This document shows, in pieces, positions 1 to 9,138 of a DNA stretch of 64,000 nucleotides. The notes beneath the pieces are model-generated. The model was not told where the DNA came from, made no database searches, and saw only the letters and a list, made by a program, of their open reading frames with translations. Each line of letters starts with the position of its first letter. The stretch's first letter is position 1. Source of the DNA: Mucilaginibacter rubeus (GTDB taxonomy: Bacteria; Bacteroidota; Bacteroidia; Sphingobacteriales; Sphingobacteriaceae). The stretch lies in NCBI RefSeq assembly GCF_014643835.1, contig NZ_BMKD01000001.1, positions 1,054,001 through 1,118,000 of the forward strand, given 5' to 3'. The translations under genes and the position numbers were made by a program.

Positions 1-8
1 TTTGTTAG

Positions 9-16
9 TATATTTG
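9..16 (+). promoter_or_regulatory. Bacteroidetes -7 promoter box
   Basis: TATATTTG matches the Bacteroidetes -7 consensus TAnnTTTG exactly. It ends only 5 nt before the ATG at 22, so the transcript of the first gene would be leaderless or nearly so. The -33 element would lie outside the window or at the TTTG at 1-4, which is too close to be a real partner. Confidence 0.45.
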
Positions 17-21
17 TTATA

Positions 22-324
22 ATGAATGATCCAAAGACATTTGAGGTGGAGGTTAACGGACAGATCGTTCGAGTGAGCGGTCACACGATAAAGTCGGCTC
101 GGGTCTACCATATTGTTTATCCCAATTCCAAACCGCCTTTAAATATTACCATAGCTGAAGATACTGATGGGGTAAAATTTTGGACATCTCTTCCTGAAGG
201 ACGTCAAGAAGAAGCAGAATTTGCAGGCAAGATTATTGCTACGTATATTCGTGAATACAGGAGGAATCAACTATGTGTTACTACAACGGACAAAAAGTTA
301 CCCGCTCGGAATTTATTCGATTAA
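22..324 (+). CDS. small unknown protein upstream of SRAP gene
   Basis: A 100-aa soluble protein without a signal peptide or a family I recognise. The start is the ATG at 22, directly behind a TAnnTTTG box. Its last 17 codons overlap the start of the SRAP gene in another frame, so the two are probably co-transcribed and translationally linked. The Shine-Dalgarno sequence of the SRAP gene lies inside this reading frame. The partnership with SRAP suggests a repair-related role, but that is only inference from position. Confidence 0.6.
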   Translation: MNDPKTFEVEVNGQIVRVSGHTIKSARVYHIVYPNSKPPLNITIAEDTDGVKFWTSLPEGRQEEAEFAGKIIATYIREYRRNQLCVTTTDKKLPARNLFD

Positions 325-1208
325 AAGGCATAGAAAAAGCGATTAGGAATTATAACTTTCTAAACGTCGGCGTTCATAAGGGTTTTAACTACGCCCCCTG
401 TGCGATATTAGTTCCGTCTGAAGATGGAAAGGACTTTGAGATTGTCCAGGCCGAATGGGGTTATGTGCCGGGTTTTGTGAAAACCCGATCTGAAGCTAAC
501 ATCTTCCGCGCCAAATACACTACTCTTAATTTTAAATCAGAAAATCTTTTTGTGAAGGAGGACGGCAAGAGGTCTATGTGGTCATCCGCAGCTAAGAATC
601 GTCGTTGCCTGGTTTTATCTACAGGCATTGTCGAAAGCCGACATGTGCCGAAGATTGGCAAAAAGGGACAGGAGTTAAAAGAGACGATCAAATATCCATA
701 TTATGTAACGGTAAAGAACCAGGAGTATTTTTTTATGCCCGGTTTATATAACGAATGGTTAGACCCGGAAACGAGCCAGTTTGTAAATACCGTCGCTATT
801 GGCATTACAGAGGCCAATGCCCTTATGCGCCAAGTTCATAATACTAAATTGCGCATGCCGACGATATTAACGGAAGACCTGGCCTATGAATGGTTACTCA
901 AAAAGCCGGACGAGGAACGATTGAGCACAATTGCCCGCACCCAAATACCGTCACGCTTATTAGAGTTTTGTACTATTGATCCAGATTACCGCACCGCTAA
1001 AGAAGCGACACCGCGTGACTTTCCGGAATTAGCGCCGATAGACACGGCTTACCTTGACTTTGCTGAGGAACTACAGTTTAATCATTGGCCCGACGATCTT
1101 GAGCCCGTACTGGCTGGTGCTGAGCGGCCATCAGGAAAAGTCGTCGAAAGTACAGTCAGGACTTATTATCCTCCGGGTATAAACCCCCAAGGTGATCTGT
1201 TCAACTAA
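273..1208 (+). CDS. SRAP domain protein (HMCES/YedK-like abasic-site DNA-protein crosslinker)
   Basis: SRAP proteins bind abasic sites in single-stranded DNA and protect them by a covalent link through the N-terminal cysteine. The protein begins MCYYNG, so Cys2 becomes N-terminal after Met removal. Glu121 lies in the GIVES stretch (usually GFYEW) and His189 in QVHNTKLRMP, the expected HNRMP motif. At 311 aa it is longer than E. coli YedK (about 220 aa), with insertions and a C-terminal extension typical of Bacteroidetes forms. AGGAGG about 8 nt before the ATG at 273 is an unusually strong ribosome site for this phylum. It faces dnaE2 with 2 bp between stop codons. Abasic-site shielding beside a translesion cassette makes sense as one damage-tolerance module. 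Confidence 0.9.
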   Translation: MCYYNGQKVTRSEFIRLKGIEKAIRNYNFLNVGVHKGFNYAPCAILVPSEDGKDFEIVQAEWGYVPGFVKTRSEANIFRAKYTTLNFKSENLFVKEDGKRSMWSSAAKNRRCLVLSTGIVESRHVPKIGKKGQELKETIKYPYYVTVKNQEYFFMPGLYNEWLDPETSQFVNTVAIGITEANALMRQVHNTKLRMPTILTEDLAYEWLLKKPDEERLSTIARTQIPSRLLEFCTIDPDYRTAKEATPRDFPELAPIDTAYLDFAEELQFNHWPDDLEPVLAGAERPSGKVVESTVRTYYPPGINPQGDLFN

Positions 1209-1210
1209 TG

Positions 1211-4200
1211 TTATTTAAAATTCCTGCCTTTGTGCAGATAGTTGGCCGAATCGGTATCAAGAGACTTTAATGGTTTTTCCATCGGGATAAAGGGCGATGC
1301 TTTTTCATCGGCGCGAGACAACGTTAAAACAGGTTGTTTGTCGTTACGGATGGCAGTTAGGTCGCCGAGTAGTTTGGTAATATCAAAAACGCGTCGAACG
1401 ATGATGTGCGTAACTTCAGTACGTTCGACCACACCCTCAACCATCAGTAACCGCGCATGTAAAATTTCTTTGCGGTATTTATCAAACAGTTTTGGAAAAA
1501 CCACCAGGTTGGTTGTACCTGTTTCATCTTCCAATGTAATAAAGCAAACTCCTTTAGCTGTACCTGGGCGCTGGCGGATCAGAATTAAACCTGCCGTTTT
1601 AATGACCGTTTTATTTTCAGTTACATTAGCTTCTTTAGCTGTTTTGATATGTAACAATTCAAGCGTATGGCGAATAAAGCTAAATGGATGGCCCTTTATA
1701 GAAAGCCCTGTTGTAGCATAATCCTGTACGACGTGTTCTGACAAGCGCAGTTCAGGCAGATTCACTTCCGGCTCGTGAACGCTTTCCGATGGTTGGCCTT
1801 GCATCAATTGTACAGGACGGTCATGTAGTGCGGATACTTCCCAAAGCGCGCGCCTGCGGTCAAGTCCCATAGAACGAAAAGCATCAGCATTGGCGAGTTT
1901 TTCCATCGTGGCTACGCTGACTCCGGCATCACAAAGCTGATGAGGAGCAGTATAGGGTTTAGTTCTGCCTGCCACCAATTTATCCATTTCCTCTTTTCTA
2001 ATGCCATCAATCTCTCTAAGCCCTAATCTATGCGCAAAATATTCACCTTGCTTGGCTTCAAGCATATTGTCCCATTGGGAAAGATTAACATCAATAGGTA
2101 ACATTATAACACCATGCTCACGGGCATTCCTAACGATCTGCGCAGGTTGGTAAAAGCCCATGGGCTGACTATTAAGTAAAGCAGCGCAGAATACTTCGGG
2201 GTAATAAAATTTAAGCCAGCAAGATACATAAACCAATAAGGCAAAACTGGCGGCGTGGCTCTCTGGAAAACCATAACTCCCAAATCCCTCTAACTGTTTG
2301 AAAATGCGGCGGGCATATTCTTCAGTATAACCACGAGAAGTCATACCGTTGATCAGTTTGTGCTCAAACTTGCTGACCATACCGTTGAATTTGAAGGTCG
2401 CCATGGTACGGCGAAGCAGATCAGCCTCTCCGGGTGTAAAACCTGCGGCTACGATGGCCAGCTCCATCGCCTGCTCCTGGAACAGCGGTACGCCGAGTGT
2501 GCGCTCCAATATAGATTTAATTTCTTCCGAAGGATAATCTACAGCTTCTTCACCATTCCGTCGCCTGATATAGGGGTGCACCATATCGCCTTGTATCGGG
2601 CCTGGCCTTACAATCGCCACTTCGATTACTAGGTCATAAAAGCAGGTAGGCTTCATTCGCGGCAGCATAGACATTTGCGCCCGGCTCTCGATTTGAAACA
2701 CGCCAACGGTATCGGCGGCGGTGATCATTTCATAAACTTTGGGATCATCCTGCGGGATATTAGCCAAAGTGAGTGTGATCCCATAGTGACTTTGCACCAG
2801 ATCAAAAGCCTTACGAATACAGGTCAGCATACCCAAAGACAAAATATCCACTTTCATAAATCCAAGCGCATCGATATCGTCTTTGTTCCACTCGATATTA
2901 GTACGGTTCTCCATGCGGGCATGGAAGATCGGGCACAGGTCGCTTAGCTTACCATCGGTAATGACAAAGCCCCCCGTATGCTGGCCAAGCTGACGGGGAA
3001 AACCGATTAGCAATGAGGTAAGTTCAATTACTTTCAACAAATGAGGGTCTTTGTGATTAAGCCCTAAAGCGCCGACCTGCTCTGCCGTAATTTCCTCATC
3101 GGACAGATCGCCGTAAGCATCCGATAGCTGCTTGACCACATCTACCGAAAGTCCCATGGCGCGTCCAACATCATTTACCGCGCCTTTGTAATGGAGCATG
3201 AATACGGTTGGCAGGATCGCTGCACGGTCACGGCCAAAGCGATTGTAGACATACTGCATTACTTCTTCCCGCCGTTCATGCTCAAAGTCCACATCAATGT
3301 CAGGCGGCTCGTTGCGCTCTTTGGAAAGGAAACGGGCGAAGAGTAAATTGGATTTATCAGGTGCGACCGACGTAATGCCGAGTACAAAGCAAACTGCGGA
3401 GTTAGCGGCAGATCCCCGGCCCTGACAAAGGATATGCTGGTTCCTGGCCCAGGTAACATAGTCTTCTACAGTGAGGAAATAATCGGGAACATCCAATTCG
3501 GCTATGATCCCCAATTCATCTTCAATAGCTTTTTTGACTTTCGACGGTATGTTGTTATTATAAAAGCTATTCGCACCTTTCCAGGCGAGGTATTCCAATT
3601 GCTGCTGAGGTGTACGCCCGTCAGTGGTCAGTTCACTGGGATATTTGTATTTCAGTGATTTCAGGTCGAACCGGCAGGCATCAGCAATAGTCCGGGCATT
3701 AATGATCGCTTCCGGAAAATTGCGAAATAAGCGCTCCATCTCAGCTTTTTCTTTGAGATGCCTTTCGGCATTTTGATGCAGTTTATAACCGGCATTAAAA
3801 ATGGTGCATTTTTCCCGAATGCAAGTCACAACGTCTTGCAGTTCCCTTCTGTTAGGGTGATGATAATGAACGTCATTAGTGGCGACCAATGGGATATTTA
3901 ATTCAGCTAACAGGAAAAGGCGCTTGGCATCATCGCCTGTATAATACTTGGTTGCAGCGAGATAAAGATTAGGCAGGTTTTGCTTGTAATCTTTTACATG
4001 GTGCGTAAATACAAGTTCAAATTCAAAATCTTGGGTGATCTTGTCGGGTGGTATGATAATAAAATAAGACCCTTCGGAATGCTGGTAAACATCCCTTTTA
4101 GAAATATAACATTTTTCTTTTTCAGCACGCAAATTGCCCAATGTAAGTAAAGCGGAAAGCCGGGCATAGGATTCTTTGTCAGTTGGATAAGCCAACAAGC

Positions 4201-4420
4201 TTGGTCCATCGAGCAGGTCAAGGCGAACACCGGGAATCAGTCGGATATTGCGGTCTTTAGCAACTTGGTAAGCACGGACAACACCTGCAAAAGTGTTACG
4301 ATCACTGATGCCAATCGCATCATACCCCAAATCGGCCGCCTGGTCGACGAGTTCTTCCGGGTGACTGCCGCCGCGCCGAAAGCTAAAATTGCTGGTCACC
4401 TGTAATTCGACGTAACTCAT
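1211..4420 (-). CDS. dnaE2: error-prone DNA polymerase III alpha subunit (DnaE2/ImuC)
   Basis: Translesion polymerase of the ImuA-ImuB-DnaE2 mutasome. The 1069 residues fit DnaE2 (about 1050). The order is a PHP domain (about 1-230), the palm with PDIDVDF near residue 373 holding catalytic aspartates, the thumb and fingers including the EVAIVRPGPIQGDMVHPY region, helix-hairpin-helix and a C-terminal OB fold (about 940-1010). The start overlaps the imuB stop by 4 nt (ATGA), indicating translational coupling. It is the last gene of the imu operon and converges on the SRAP gene. In the family this polymerase is normally induced by DNA damage; no LexA site can be proven here. Confidence 0.95.
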   Translation of the reverse strand: MSYVELQVTSNFSFRRGGSHPEELVDQAADLGYDAIGISDRNTFAGVVRAYQVAKDRNIRLIPGVRLDLLDGPSLLAYPTDKESYARLSALLTLGNLRAEKEKCYISKRDVYQHSEGSYFIIIPPDKITQDFEFELVFTHHVKDYKQNLPNLYLAATKYYTGDDAKRLFLLAELNIPLVATNDVHYHHPNRRELQDVVTCIREKCTIFNAGYKLHQNAERHLKEKAEMERLFRNFPEAIINARTIADACRFDLKSLKYKYPSELTTDGRTPQQQLEYLAWKGANSFYNNNIPSKVKKAIEDELGIIAELDVPDYFLTVEDYVTWARNQHILCQGRGSAANSAVCFVLGITSVAPDKSNLLFARFLSKERNEPPDIDVDFEHERREEVMQYVYNRFGRDRAAILPTVFMLHYKGAVNDVGRAMGLSVDVVKQLSDAYGDLSDEEITAEQVGALGLNHKDPHLLKVIELTSLLIGFPRQLGQHTGGFVITDGKLSDLCPIFHARMENRTNIEWNKDDIDALGFMKVDILSLGMLTCIRKAFDLVQSHYGITLTLANIPQDDPKVYEMITAADTVGVFQIESRAQMSMLPRMKPTCFYDLVIEVAIVRPGPIQGDMVHPYIRRRNGEEAVDYPSEEIKSILERTLGVPLFQEQAMELAIVAAGFTPGEADLLRRTMATFKFNGMVSKFEHKLINGMTSRGYTEEYARRIFKQLEGFGSYGFPESHAASFALLVYVSCWLKFYYPEVFCAALLNSQPMGFYQPAQIVRNAREHGVIMLPIDVNLSQWDNMLEAKQGEYFAHRLGLREIDGIRKEEMDKLVAGRTKPYTAPHQLCDAGVSVATMEKLANADAFRSMGLDRRRALWEVSALHDRPVQLMQGQPSESVHEPEVNLPELRLSEHVVQDYATTGLSIKGHPFSFIRHTLELLHIKTAKEANVTENKTVIKTAGLILIRQRPGTAKGVCFITLEDETGTTNLVVFPKLFDKYRKEILHARLLMVEGVVERTEVTHIIVRRVFDITKLLGDLTAIRNDKQPVLTLSRADEKASPFIPMEKPLKSLDTDSANYLHKGRNFK

Positions 4421-5919
4421 GCGAAAAAGCCATGTAGATACCAGTGTTGATTGTTTTCTGCATTATAGTGGCCTGAGCGAAAAAGCCAATACCGACGCCC
4501 TGCTTCATCTTCGGCGATATAGTAGTCCCGGTGTTCACCCGGTTCGAGCCACCATTCACGTTCGATGCGCTCAGGGCCGTCGGCACCTACGATAATATGC
4601 TGCTCACCTTTCCAGATAAATAACTTGGGCGGGTAATCCGGTGTTAGCGCCATCGCTTCAATACGTTCCGGATTATCCAGTATTTGCATAGGCCGTGGTT
4701 TATCCGTGCGCCAATCACTTTCGGGTTTCTTTTTAAAATTGGTGTTTGGTTCCGGCGTGCGTTCAGGCCAGTAATGTTCCCCTGGAAGGTAACGATTAAT
4801 ATGAGCTGTGCCGATCCGGCCTGCTACCCGGTCAAGCAGTTCGGCTACTTCTTCACTATCCGCGCCGCCTCTGGCTGACCAAATTTCACTTTGCTTATCG
4901 TTGACAGGTTCCGTCTTCAGTGCATCCAACACAAATAATTCAATGCCAAGTCCCGGCGCGATGGTTTCCAGCTTAATAAAAAATAATTTGAATAAGTGCT
5001 GTGTTCGGTTACTGGGATGATTGGTGCCTATGCTAATGTTCCCGTTCTTGCCATCTACCCGATACCAGGTTAATATAGCGGAGCGGACACCTAAACCTTC
5101 ACCGTAAAGCCTTTTGCAAAGCCTTTCGAGCAAATCATTTAATCCTATTTCTATAGCCGTTCGGGTACGGACAGGTTCCATGCAATCGAGGCGTACGCTG
5201 TATGGCACTGGTTCTTTAAGTGGAAATAAATATTCTACCTCCTGACCGAGTGCTTGTTGCAGCCGCAGTACCATATCTTTACCAAAACGCCTGCGTAAGA
5301 CGGCGTTTGGCATGTAAATAAAACTATTGATCTGATGCAGGCCCAAGTTCCGCAGCTTCAATAGCTGGTTCATAGGCAAACGTAGCGCGGATGGTGGTAA
5401 CGGCATCAGCGCATTCCTGTGTTCGCCTTCAGGTATGATAAGGCCGGAGGTCGCGCAACGGGCAACGCCCCAGGCGGTGCCGATAGTGTCGGCAATCGCC
5501 GGGCGAACGTCATAGCCAATCGCTTTTAAGCGGGAAACAATTTCTTGTAAATAGGCTTTTTCCCCGCCTTTCAAATGTGTACAGCCGGTTACATCCAGTA
5601 ATAAACCGTCAGGCGGATCAACCTGTACGAGCGGCGTATAACGCAGGCACCATTCCGCGAGGCCGGTTAGTAATTTCAGGTTGCGGCCCGGTTTACCGTC
5701 GAAAACCTGGAGATCCGGCGCGATGACCCGTGCATCGGCAACGGTCATACCTTCCGTTACTCCGTACTTACTGGCTTCATCTGTCAACGCGGTAATGAGC
5801 ATACGTCCATGGTCGGGTTCGGCGAAGACATAGGCTTTCCCTTTCAGCCCGGTTTGGCGGATTGCCTTCCAGTCTGTGAGTAAATGCCGGAACCATATGG
5901 ACGCAAAACGCTTAGGCAT
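4417..5919 (-). CDS. imuB: ImuB, Y-family polymerase-like mutasome hub
   Basis: A 500-aa Y-family fold protein. The N-terminus (MPKRFASIWF) lacks the DxD metal site of active Y-family polymerases, and LLLDVTG at 106-112 replaces the catalytic acidic motif, as is usual for ImuB. ImuB is known to act as an adaptor that links DnaE2 to the sliding clamp and ImuA rather than as a polymerase. It overlaps imuA by 8 nt and dnaE2 by 4 nt. A little-finger-like region follows at about 230-340, and the C-terminal third is divergent. Confidence 0.92.
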   Translation of the reverse strand: MPKRFASIWFRHLLTDWKAIRQTGLKGKAYVFAEPDHGRMLITALTDEASKYGVTEGMTVADARVIAPDLQVFDGKPGRNLKLLTGLAEWCLRYTPLVQVDPPDGLLLDVTGCTHLKGGEKAYLQEIVSRLKAIGYDVRPAIADTIGTAWGVARCATSGLIIPEGEHRNALMPLPPSALRLPMNQLLKLRNLGLHQINSFIYMPNAVLRRRFGKDMVLRLQQALGQEVEYLFPLKEPVPYSVRLDCMEPVRTRTAIEIGLNDLLERLCKRLYGEGLGVRSAILTWYRVDGKNGNISIGTNHPSNRTQHLFKLFFIKLETIAPGLGIELFVLDALKTEPVNDKQSEIWSARGGADSEEVAELLDRVAGRIGTAHINRYLPGEHYWPERTPEPNTNFKKKPESDWRTDKPRPMQILDNPERIEAMALTPDYPPKLFIWKGEQHIIVGADGPERIEREWWLEPGEHRDYYIAEDEAGRRYWLFRSGHYNAENNQHWYLHGFFA

Positions 5920-6637
5920 AACGACGCGCTTCTTCCGTAAGCTGCGGTATGATGATCGTTTGAAAATCCAGTTTTTTCCATTCTACAGTCCAGTTGCCTG
6001 GCCTGCCATTCCGTACTTTAAGCAATTCAACTTGCCAGCGCGGATGGCCGACGCCGGGCATACCTGTTCTCAGCTGACTACGCACAGGCCGGATTTGCCA
6101 ACGGGTAACACAGGCAGTAGTATTGACTTTTTTGACATCCTTTCGCAAAACAAATCCGGTTACATGGCTTTTCTCAACGGCTAATTGTAATCGCTGGGAT
6201 TCCGTAAAGCTGAGGTCTTTAGTTTCACATATCACTGTAGCAACACCATCACATTTTAGCGCTTCCTCGGTAACCCAAAGCACATCTTTTTGTAGCGGCA
6301 CATCTACGAAAATAACACGGTCGGGATCGACACCAAAAAGTTTTAGCGCTGGCGGGTAAATGCGGCGGGTATAACTGATCCACAGGCACGCCCCACCGTT
6401 GCCCAATAGTTTTTGAACAAGACCGGCAATAAATCCGCCACTGGCGGCGGTGTCTTCCGGACAGTTGCTTATAAATTCGTGGATCGCTCCGGTTGGAAAT
6501 ACCCCGTATGGAAAAGCGGCGGCTACCGGGCCAAGGCCCAGGTCATTGTCCGTGCCGGGTTGTGGCGGACGGAAGCCCTCCCAGCGGGTCATATCGTGCC
6601 TGAGTTTGCTGATGATTTCTTCTTTCGTTGCAGTCAT
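5912..6637 (-). CDS. imuA: ImuA, RecA-like mutasome accessory protein
   Basis: A 241-aa protein of the ImuA/SulA-like RecA-fold family, recognised by the GAIHEFI segment, the GACLWISYTRRIYPPAL strand-helix and its place before imuB. It has no canonical Walker A motif, which is common in this family. ImuA is thought to help recruit or regulate ImuB-DnaE2 at stalled forks. It overlaps imuB by 8 nt and begins 9 nt after the small gene upstream, so it sits inside a four-gene operon. Confidence 0.85.
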   Translation of the reverse strand: MTATKEEIISKLRHDMTRWEGFRPPQPGTDNDLGLGPVAAAFPYGVFPTGAIHEFISNCPEDTAASGGFIAGLVQKLLGNGGACLWISYTRRIYPPALKLFGVDPDRVIFVDVPLQKDVLWVTEEALKCDGVATVICETKDLSFTESQRLQLAVEKSHVTGFVLRKDVKKVNTTACVTRWQIRPVRSQLRTGMPGVGHPRWQVELLKVRNGRPGNWTVEWKKLDFQTIIIPQLTEEARRYA

Positions 6638-6646
6638 GGTCGTCGT

Positions 6647-6943
6647 TTAAAAGTCAAAGTGCATTTGGTCAAAATTCAGCTTACGGCTGCTGTTGTACTC
6701 CCTAATGGCGGCGGCAATGGTTCTCACTTCATCCAGCGAAAAAACCTCATCTTCGCTGAAACCAATAATATCTTCAGGTTCCAGCGGCTCATCCTCGATG
6801 TTCACATAAATCACCGAATGATGATTGAATGTCCTGATCTGATAGCGCATAAAATCAGCACTATCAGCAAGTTGATCAAGCTGTTCGGCAGAGAAAGTTA
6901 CCAGCCGCACATTGAGTTCGATTTGTAAATTGAATGGTACCAT
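6647..6943 (-). CDS. small protein, first gene of the imu operon
   Basis: About 98 aa from the ATG at 6943; a TTG at 6952 could add three residues. No family recognised. The middle and C-terminus are acidic (EDEPLEPEDIIGFSEDE). It stops 9 nt before imuA, so it should be transcribed with the mutasome genes. Because the operator-like palindrome sits just upstream, this is the gene nearest the operon promoter. A role in controlling or assisting the mutasome is inference only. Confidence 0.6.
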   Translation of the reverse strand: MVPFNLQIELNVRLVTFSAEQLDQLADSADFMRYQIRTFNHHSVIYVNIEDEPLEPEDIIGFSEDEVFSLDEVRTIAAAIREYNSSRKLNFDQMHFDF

Positions 6944-6971
6944 GTTTGCCAAATTTGAGGACTATAAAGTT

Positions 6972-6990
6972 ATGCTAATATTTTTAGCAT
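6972..6990. promoter_or_regulatory. perfect palindrome, candidate operator of the imu operon
   Basis: ATGCTAA-TATTT-TTAGCAT: 7-bp arms and a 5-bp spacer, in the 105-bp AT-rich gap between the divergent imu operon and the gene at 7049. It lies about 30 bp before the minus-strand ATG. On the minus strand a TAACTTTA sequence, one base off TAnnTTTG, lies between palindrome and gene, so a bound protein would overlap the promoter. A damage-responsive repressor is plausible but not shown. Confidence 0.5.
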
Positions 6991-7048
6991 TTTCTATTAC
7001 TTTTTTACAATTTTTTATTCACATTTGTTTTATTAAAATTTACTGAAC

Positions 7049-7402
7049 ATGGATAAGGTATTTTTAAGTGGGTCTCAAAAGATTACAATTGATCGTAAAC
7101 AGGGAGGGCAACTAAACCTGCGGGTAATCCCCGAATTTGATGATGCTACCGAAGCATTAATTTATGGCGGATTGGCCTTTCAATTATTGCGGGAAGATTA
7201 TGGCATGTTTCAGTTATTTCATGTCGAAGCGCCTGGCTACGAAGCGCCCAAAATGGAATCGTTAGGCAGGCTATTATTTGACCGCGAGGAAAATTGGATT
7301 TATGACGGGGATAAATTAACAATTGATGAACAGGAAAAAGCTGCGGAATTCATTACCGGTCATCGTGGAACAATGGATAGACTGATCGAAGACATTCTTT
7401 AA
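7049..7402 (+). CDS. unknown 117-aa protein
   Basis: Soluble acidic protein with no recognised family, signal peptide or membrane segment. It starts at an ATG, 21 nt after CACATTTG, one base off the -7 consensus. The next gene begins 5 nt after its stop, so the pair forms a small operon divergent from the imu genes. Confidence 0.55.
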   Translation: MDKVFLSGSQKITIDRKQGGQLNLRVIPEFDDATEALIYGGLAFQLLREDYGMFQLFHVEAPGYEAPKMESLGRLLFDREENWIYDGDKLTIDEQEKAAEFITGHRGTMDRLIEDIL

Positions 7403-7407
7403 AACAT

Positions 7408-7659
7408 ATGCATACAGAATACCTAAAGCGCGTGGTTATATATCTACAGCAGGAATTGCCGGAATATCAGGAAATGTTGACTGTGAAAGCTAATCAGATT
7501 GTTTTTACCGTACATCCCGGTGCCGTATTTGAACAATTTTACCAACAGCTGTTCGTCTCTGTATCTGCTTGTACCGCCCGTATCCGCAACAGGGAAATTG
7601 ATCTGGAATTTAAGGTATGGTCACCTACGCAGGAGCGCGATTTTAAGGTGCTTAAATAA
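7408..7659 (+). CDS. unknown 83-aa protein
   Basis: Small alpha/beta-looking protein, second gene of a two-gene operon with the 117-aa protein. No family recognised. It converges on the gene at 7671 with 11 bp between the stops. Confidence 0.5.
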   Translation: MHTEYLKRVVIYLQQELPEYQEMLTVKANQIVFTVHPGAVFEQFYQQLFVSVSACTARIRNREIDLEFKVWSPTQERDFKVLK

Positions 7660-7670
7660 AATTTCAACTA

Positions 7671-7931
7671 CTAAACAAAATGCCAGTCGATCTCATTGCC
7701 GACAAGCTGTGCCAGCCAATTCAGATCCGGATCGGTTAGCCATTCCCACTCGTTGATATCGGCACAAATAACGGTGCCAAGTTCTTTACCTGCCTGAAAA
7801 ATATAAAAATTACAAAAGTTATCGCCGCTGAACCAATGCGGAATTATATCAAGTTCAGTCGTATCCCTGTTGATTTCAATAGTAATCAAAAAAGGTGGTG
7901 CTTCCGATAATATGGTTTCGACATCAAACAA
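7671..7931 (-). CDS. unknown 86-aa protein
   Basis: Small acidic protein rich in aromatic residues, with no recognised family. There is no ATG in the frame: the only usable start is TTG at 7931, so the start is doubtful and the gene could be a 5'-truncated remnant. It is flanked by another minus-strand gene 190 bp upstream. Confidence 0.4.
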   Translation of the reverse strand: MFDVETILSEAPPFLITIEINRDTTELDIIPHWFSGDNFCNFYIFQAGKELGTVICADINEWEWLTDPDLNWLAQLVGNEIDWHFV

Positions 7932-8035
7932 TGTTGAGGAGATTAGAAGTTAGGTATCCGATTAACATTTTTAATTTAGGATGCTGACCTGGATAATACC
8001 CTAAGCTAAGAAATCATAAAGTCATTTCAAATAAC

Positions 8036-8050
8036 CCAATTTCAAATTGG
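8036..8050. repeat. short perfect palindrome CCAATTT-C-AAATTGG
   Basis: 7-bp arms around one base, in the 190-bp gap between the HExxH protein gene and the 86-aa gene. It could be an operator for the 86-aa gene or a weak 3'-end hairpin; it lacks the T tract of a terminator. Confidence 0.25.
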
Positions 8051-8121
8051 ATCAGATTGACTTCTTTGATATCTATAATAGCAACCTAAATTGTAAGTGA
8101 ATAAAATTACTTTAATCGTCG

Positions 8122-9087
8122 TCAAGCCTTCTCTTTATCAATTTGATCGTATAGATATCTTAGCACTTCGTCAAAAGTTTCATGCCAGGTTATGTTATCG
8201 GGATCGGCAGGTAAGTAGCTGACTTGATGAATATGCAAGAAAAATGATAACCCCATATTCAAGGTTTGATCAATGTTCATTTGATACCTGACATCCTCGA
8301 ACTTTATCTTATTCATCAGATTGAAAAGCCTTGTATCGATATCGGGATGCCTTTGCTGTTTAAGTTTTGCCGGACCGCTGATGACGAACAAAGCTGAAAG
8401 CTGAGCTACAATGCATCCCAAAGCTTGGTTGTAAGATGCGTCATTTAGTTCAGGACCAATCAACATGTCAAATGCATAATTGTCAGCTTCTGCCTCAAGA
8501 ACTTTCAATTCAAATAATTCCTCCTGCGTGAGCTCTTTTGCTGGCTTCTCGACCAGAGAGAGATAGGCAACGTGATTATTGGCAAGATGGGCAACCTCAT
8601 GGTATAAAAGAAATTTTAGAGCTTCGGTAACCAACACATTCGCCATACGTACTTTCAAATCAGAGTCAGTTGGGTTTGGCATAAATTCCGGCCATTCCGA
8701 ATAGGCATCCTTTAAGGAAAATCCCCACCCTATTAGGTAATTCATTTCGTCCAACCCAGTTGTAGTTGAATTGTTAATTTGAATAACCTTTTGGTCTTCC
8801 ACCACTAACTTTTGCGTGGCTTCATTTAAAAAAATAAAATTATAGCATAGGCACCAAAGGAAGGACATAAACGGTTCATGAACCTCAATCCGTTGGGAAA
8901 CAAGATCCACTTTCGGTGTTTTTAAGGCACATTGCTCGGGATTGAAAAAGATACCCCGGCGGATAAGGCCATTGTTAACCAATTCGTCAAGCCTTTTAAT
9001 AGTTAACGAGCTGTTTTCATAAAACGAATCAATAATCCGGTCATATAAAACCCGGATCGGACTTTGATATGAAGGCAAATCTGACAT
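8122..9087 (-). CDS. HExxH zinc metallopeptidase, possibly Lit-like (peptidase U49)
   Basis: A 321-aa protein with HEVAH at 163-167, followed about 40 residues later by EAEAD, a likely third zinc ligand. The HExxH plus ExxxD arrangement marks a zincin. Length and motif position are compatible with the U49/Lit family, in which E. coli Lit cleaves EF-Tu during phage infection and aborts growth; resemblance beyond the motif is not proven. No signal peptide is visible, which favours a cytoplasmic role. It stands alone between small unknown genes in the accessory part of the element. Alternatives are an M48-like or unrelated minimal zincin. Confidence 0.6.
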   Translation of the reverse strand: MSDLPSYQSPIRVLYDRIIDSFYENSSLTIKRLDELVNNGLIRRGIFFNPEQCALKTPKVDLVSQRIEVHEPFMSFLWCLCYNFIFLNEATQKLVVEDQKVIQINNSTTTGLDEMNYLIGWGFSLKDAYSEWPEFMPNPTDSDLKVRMANVLVTEALKFLLYHEVAHLANNHVAYLSLVEKPAKELTQEELFELKVLEAEADNYAFDMLIGPELNDASYNQALGCIVAQLSALFVISGPAKLKQQRHPDIDTRLFNLMNKIKFEDVRYQMNIDQTLNMGLSFFLHIHQVSYLPADPDNITWHETFDEVLRYLYDQIDKEKA

Positions 9088-9138
9088 ATCTAATTGATTT
9101 AATACAAAAATACTAAAAAAATTAGTGTGTTTTTGTCA

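Noticed and set aside
6972-6990. LexA box claim for the palindrome
   Set aside because: It does not match a LexA consensus I can vouch for in Bacteroidetes; kept only as an operator candidate.
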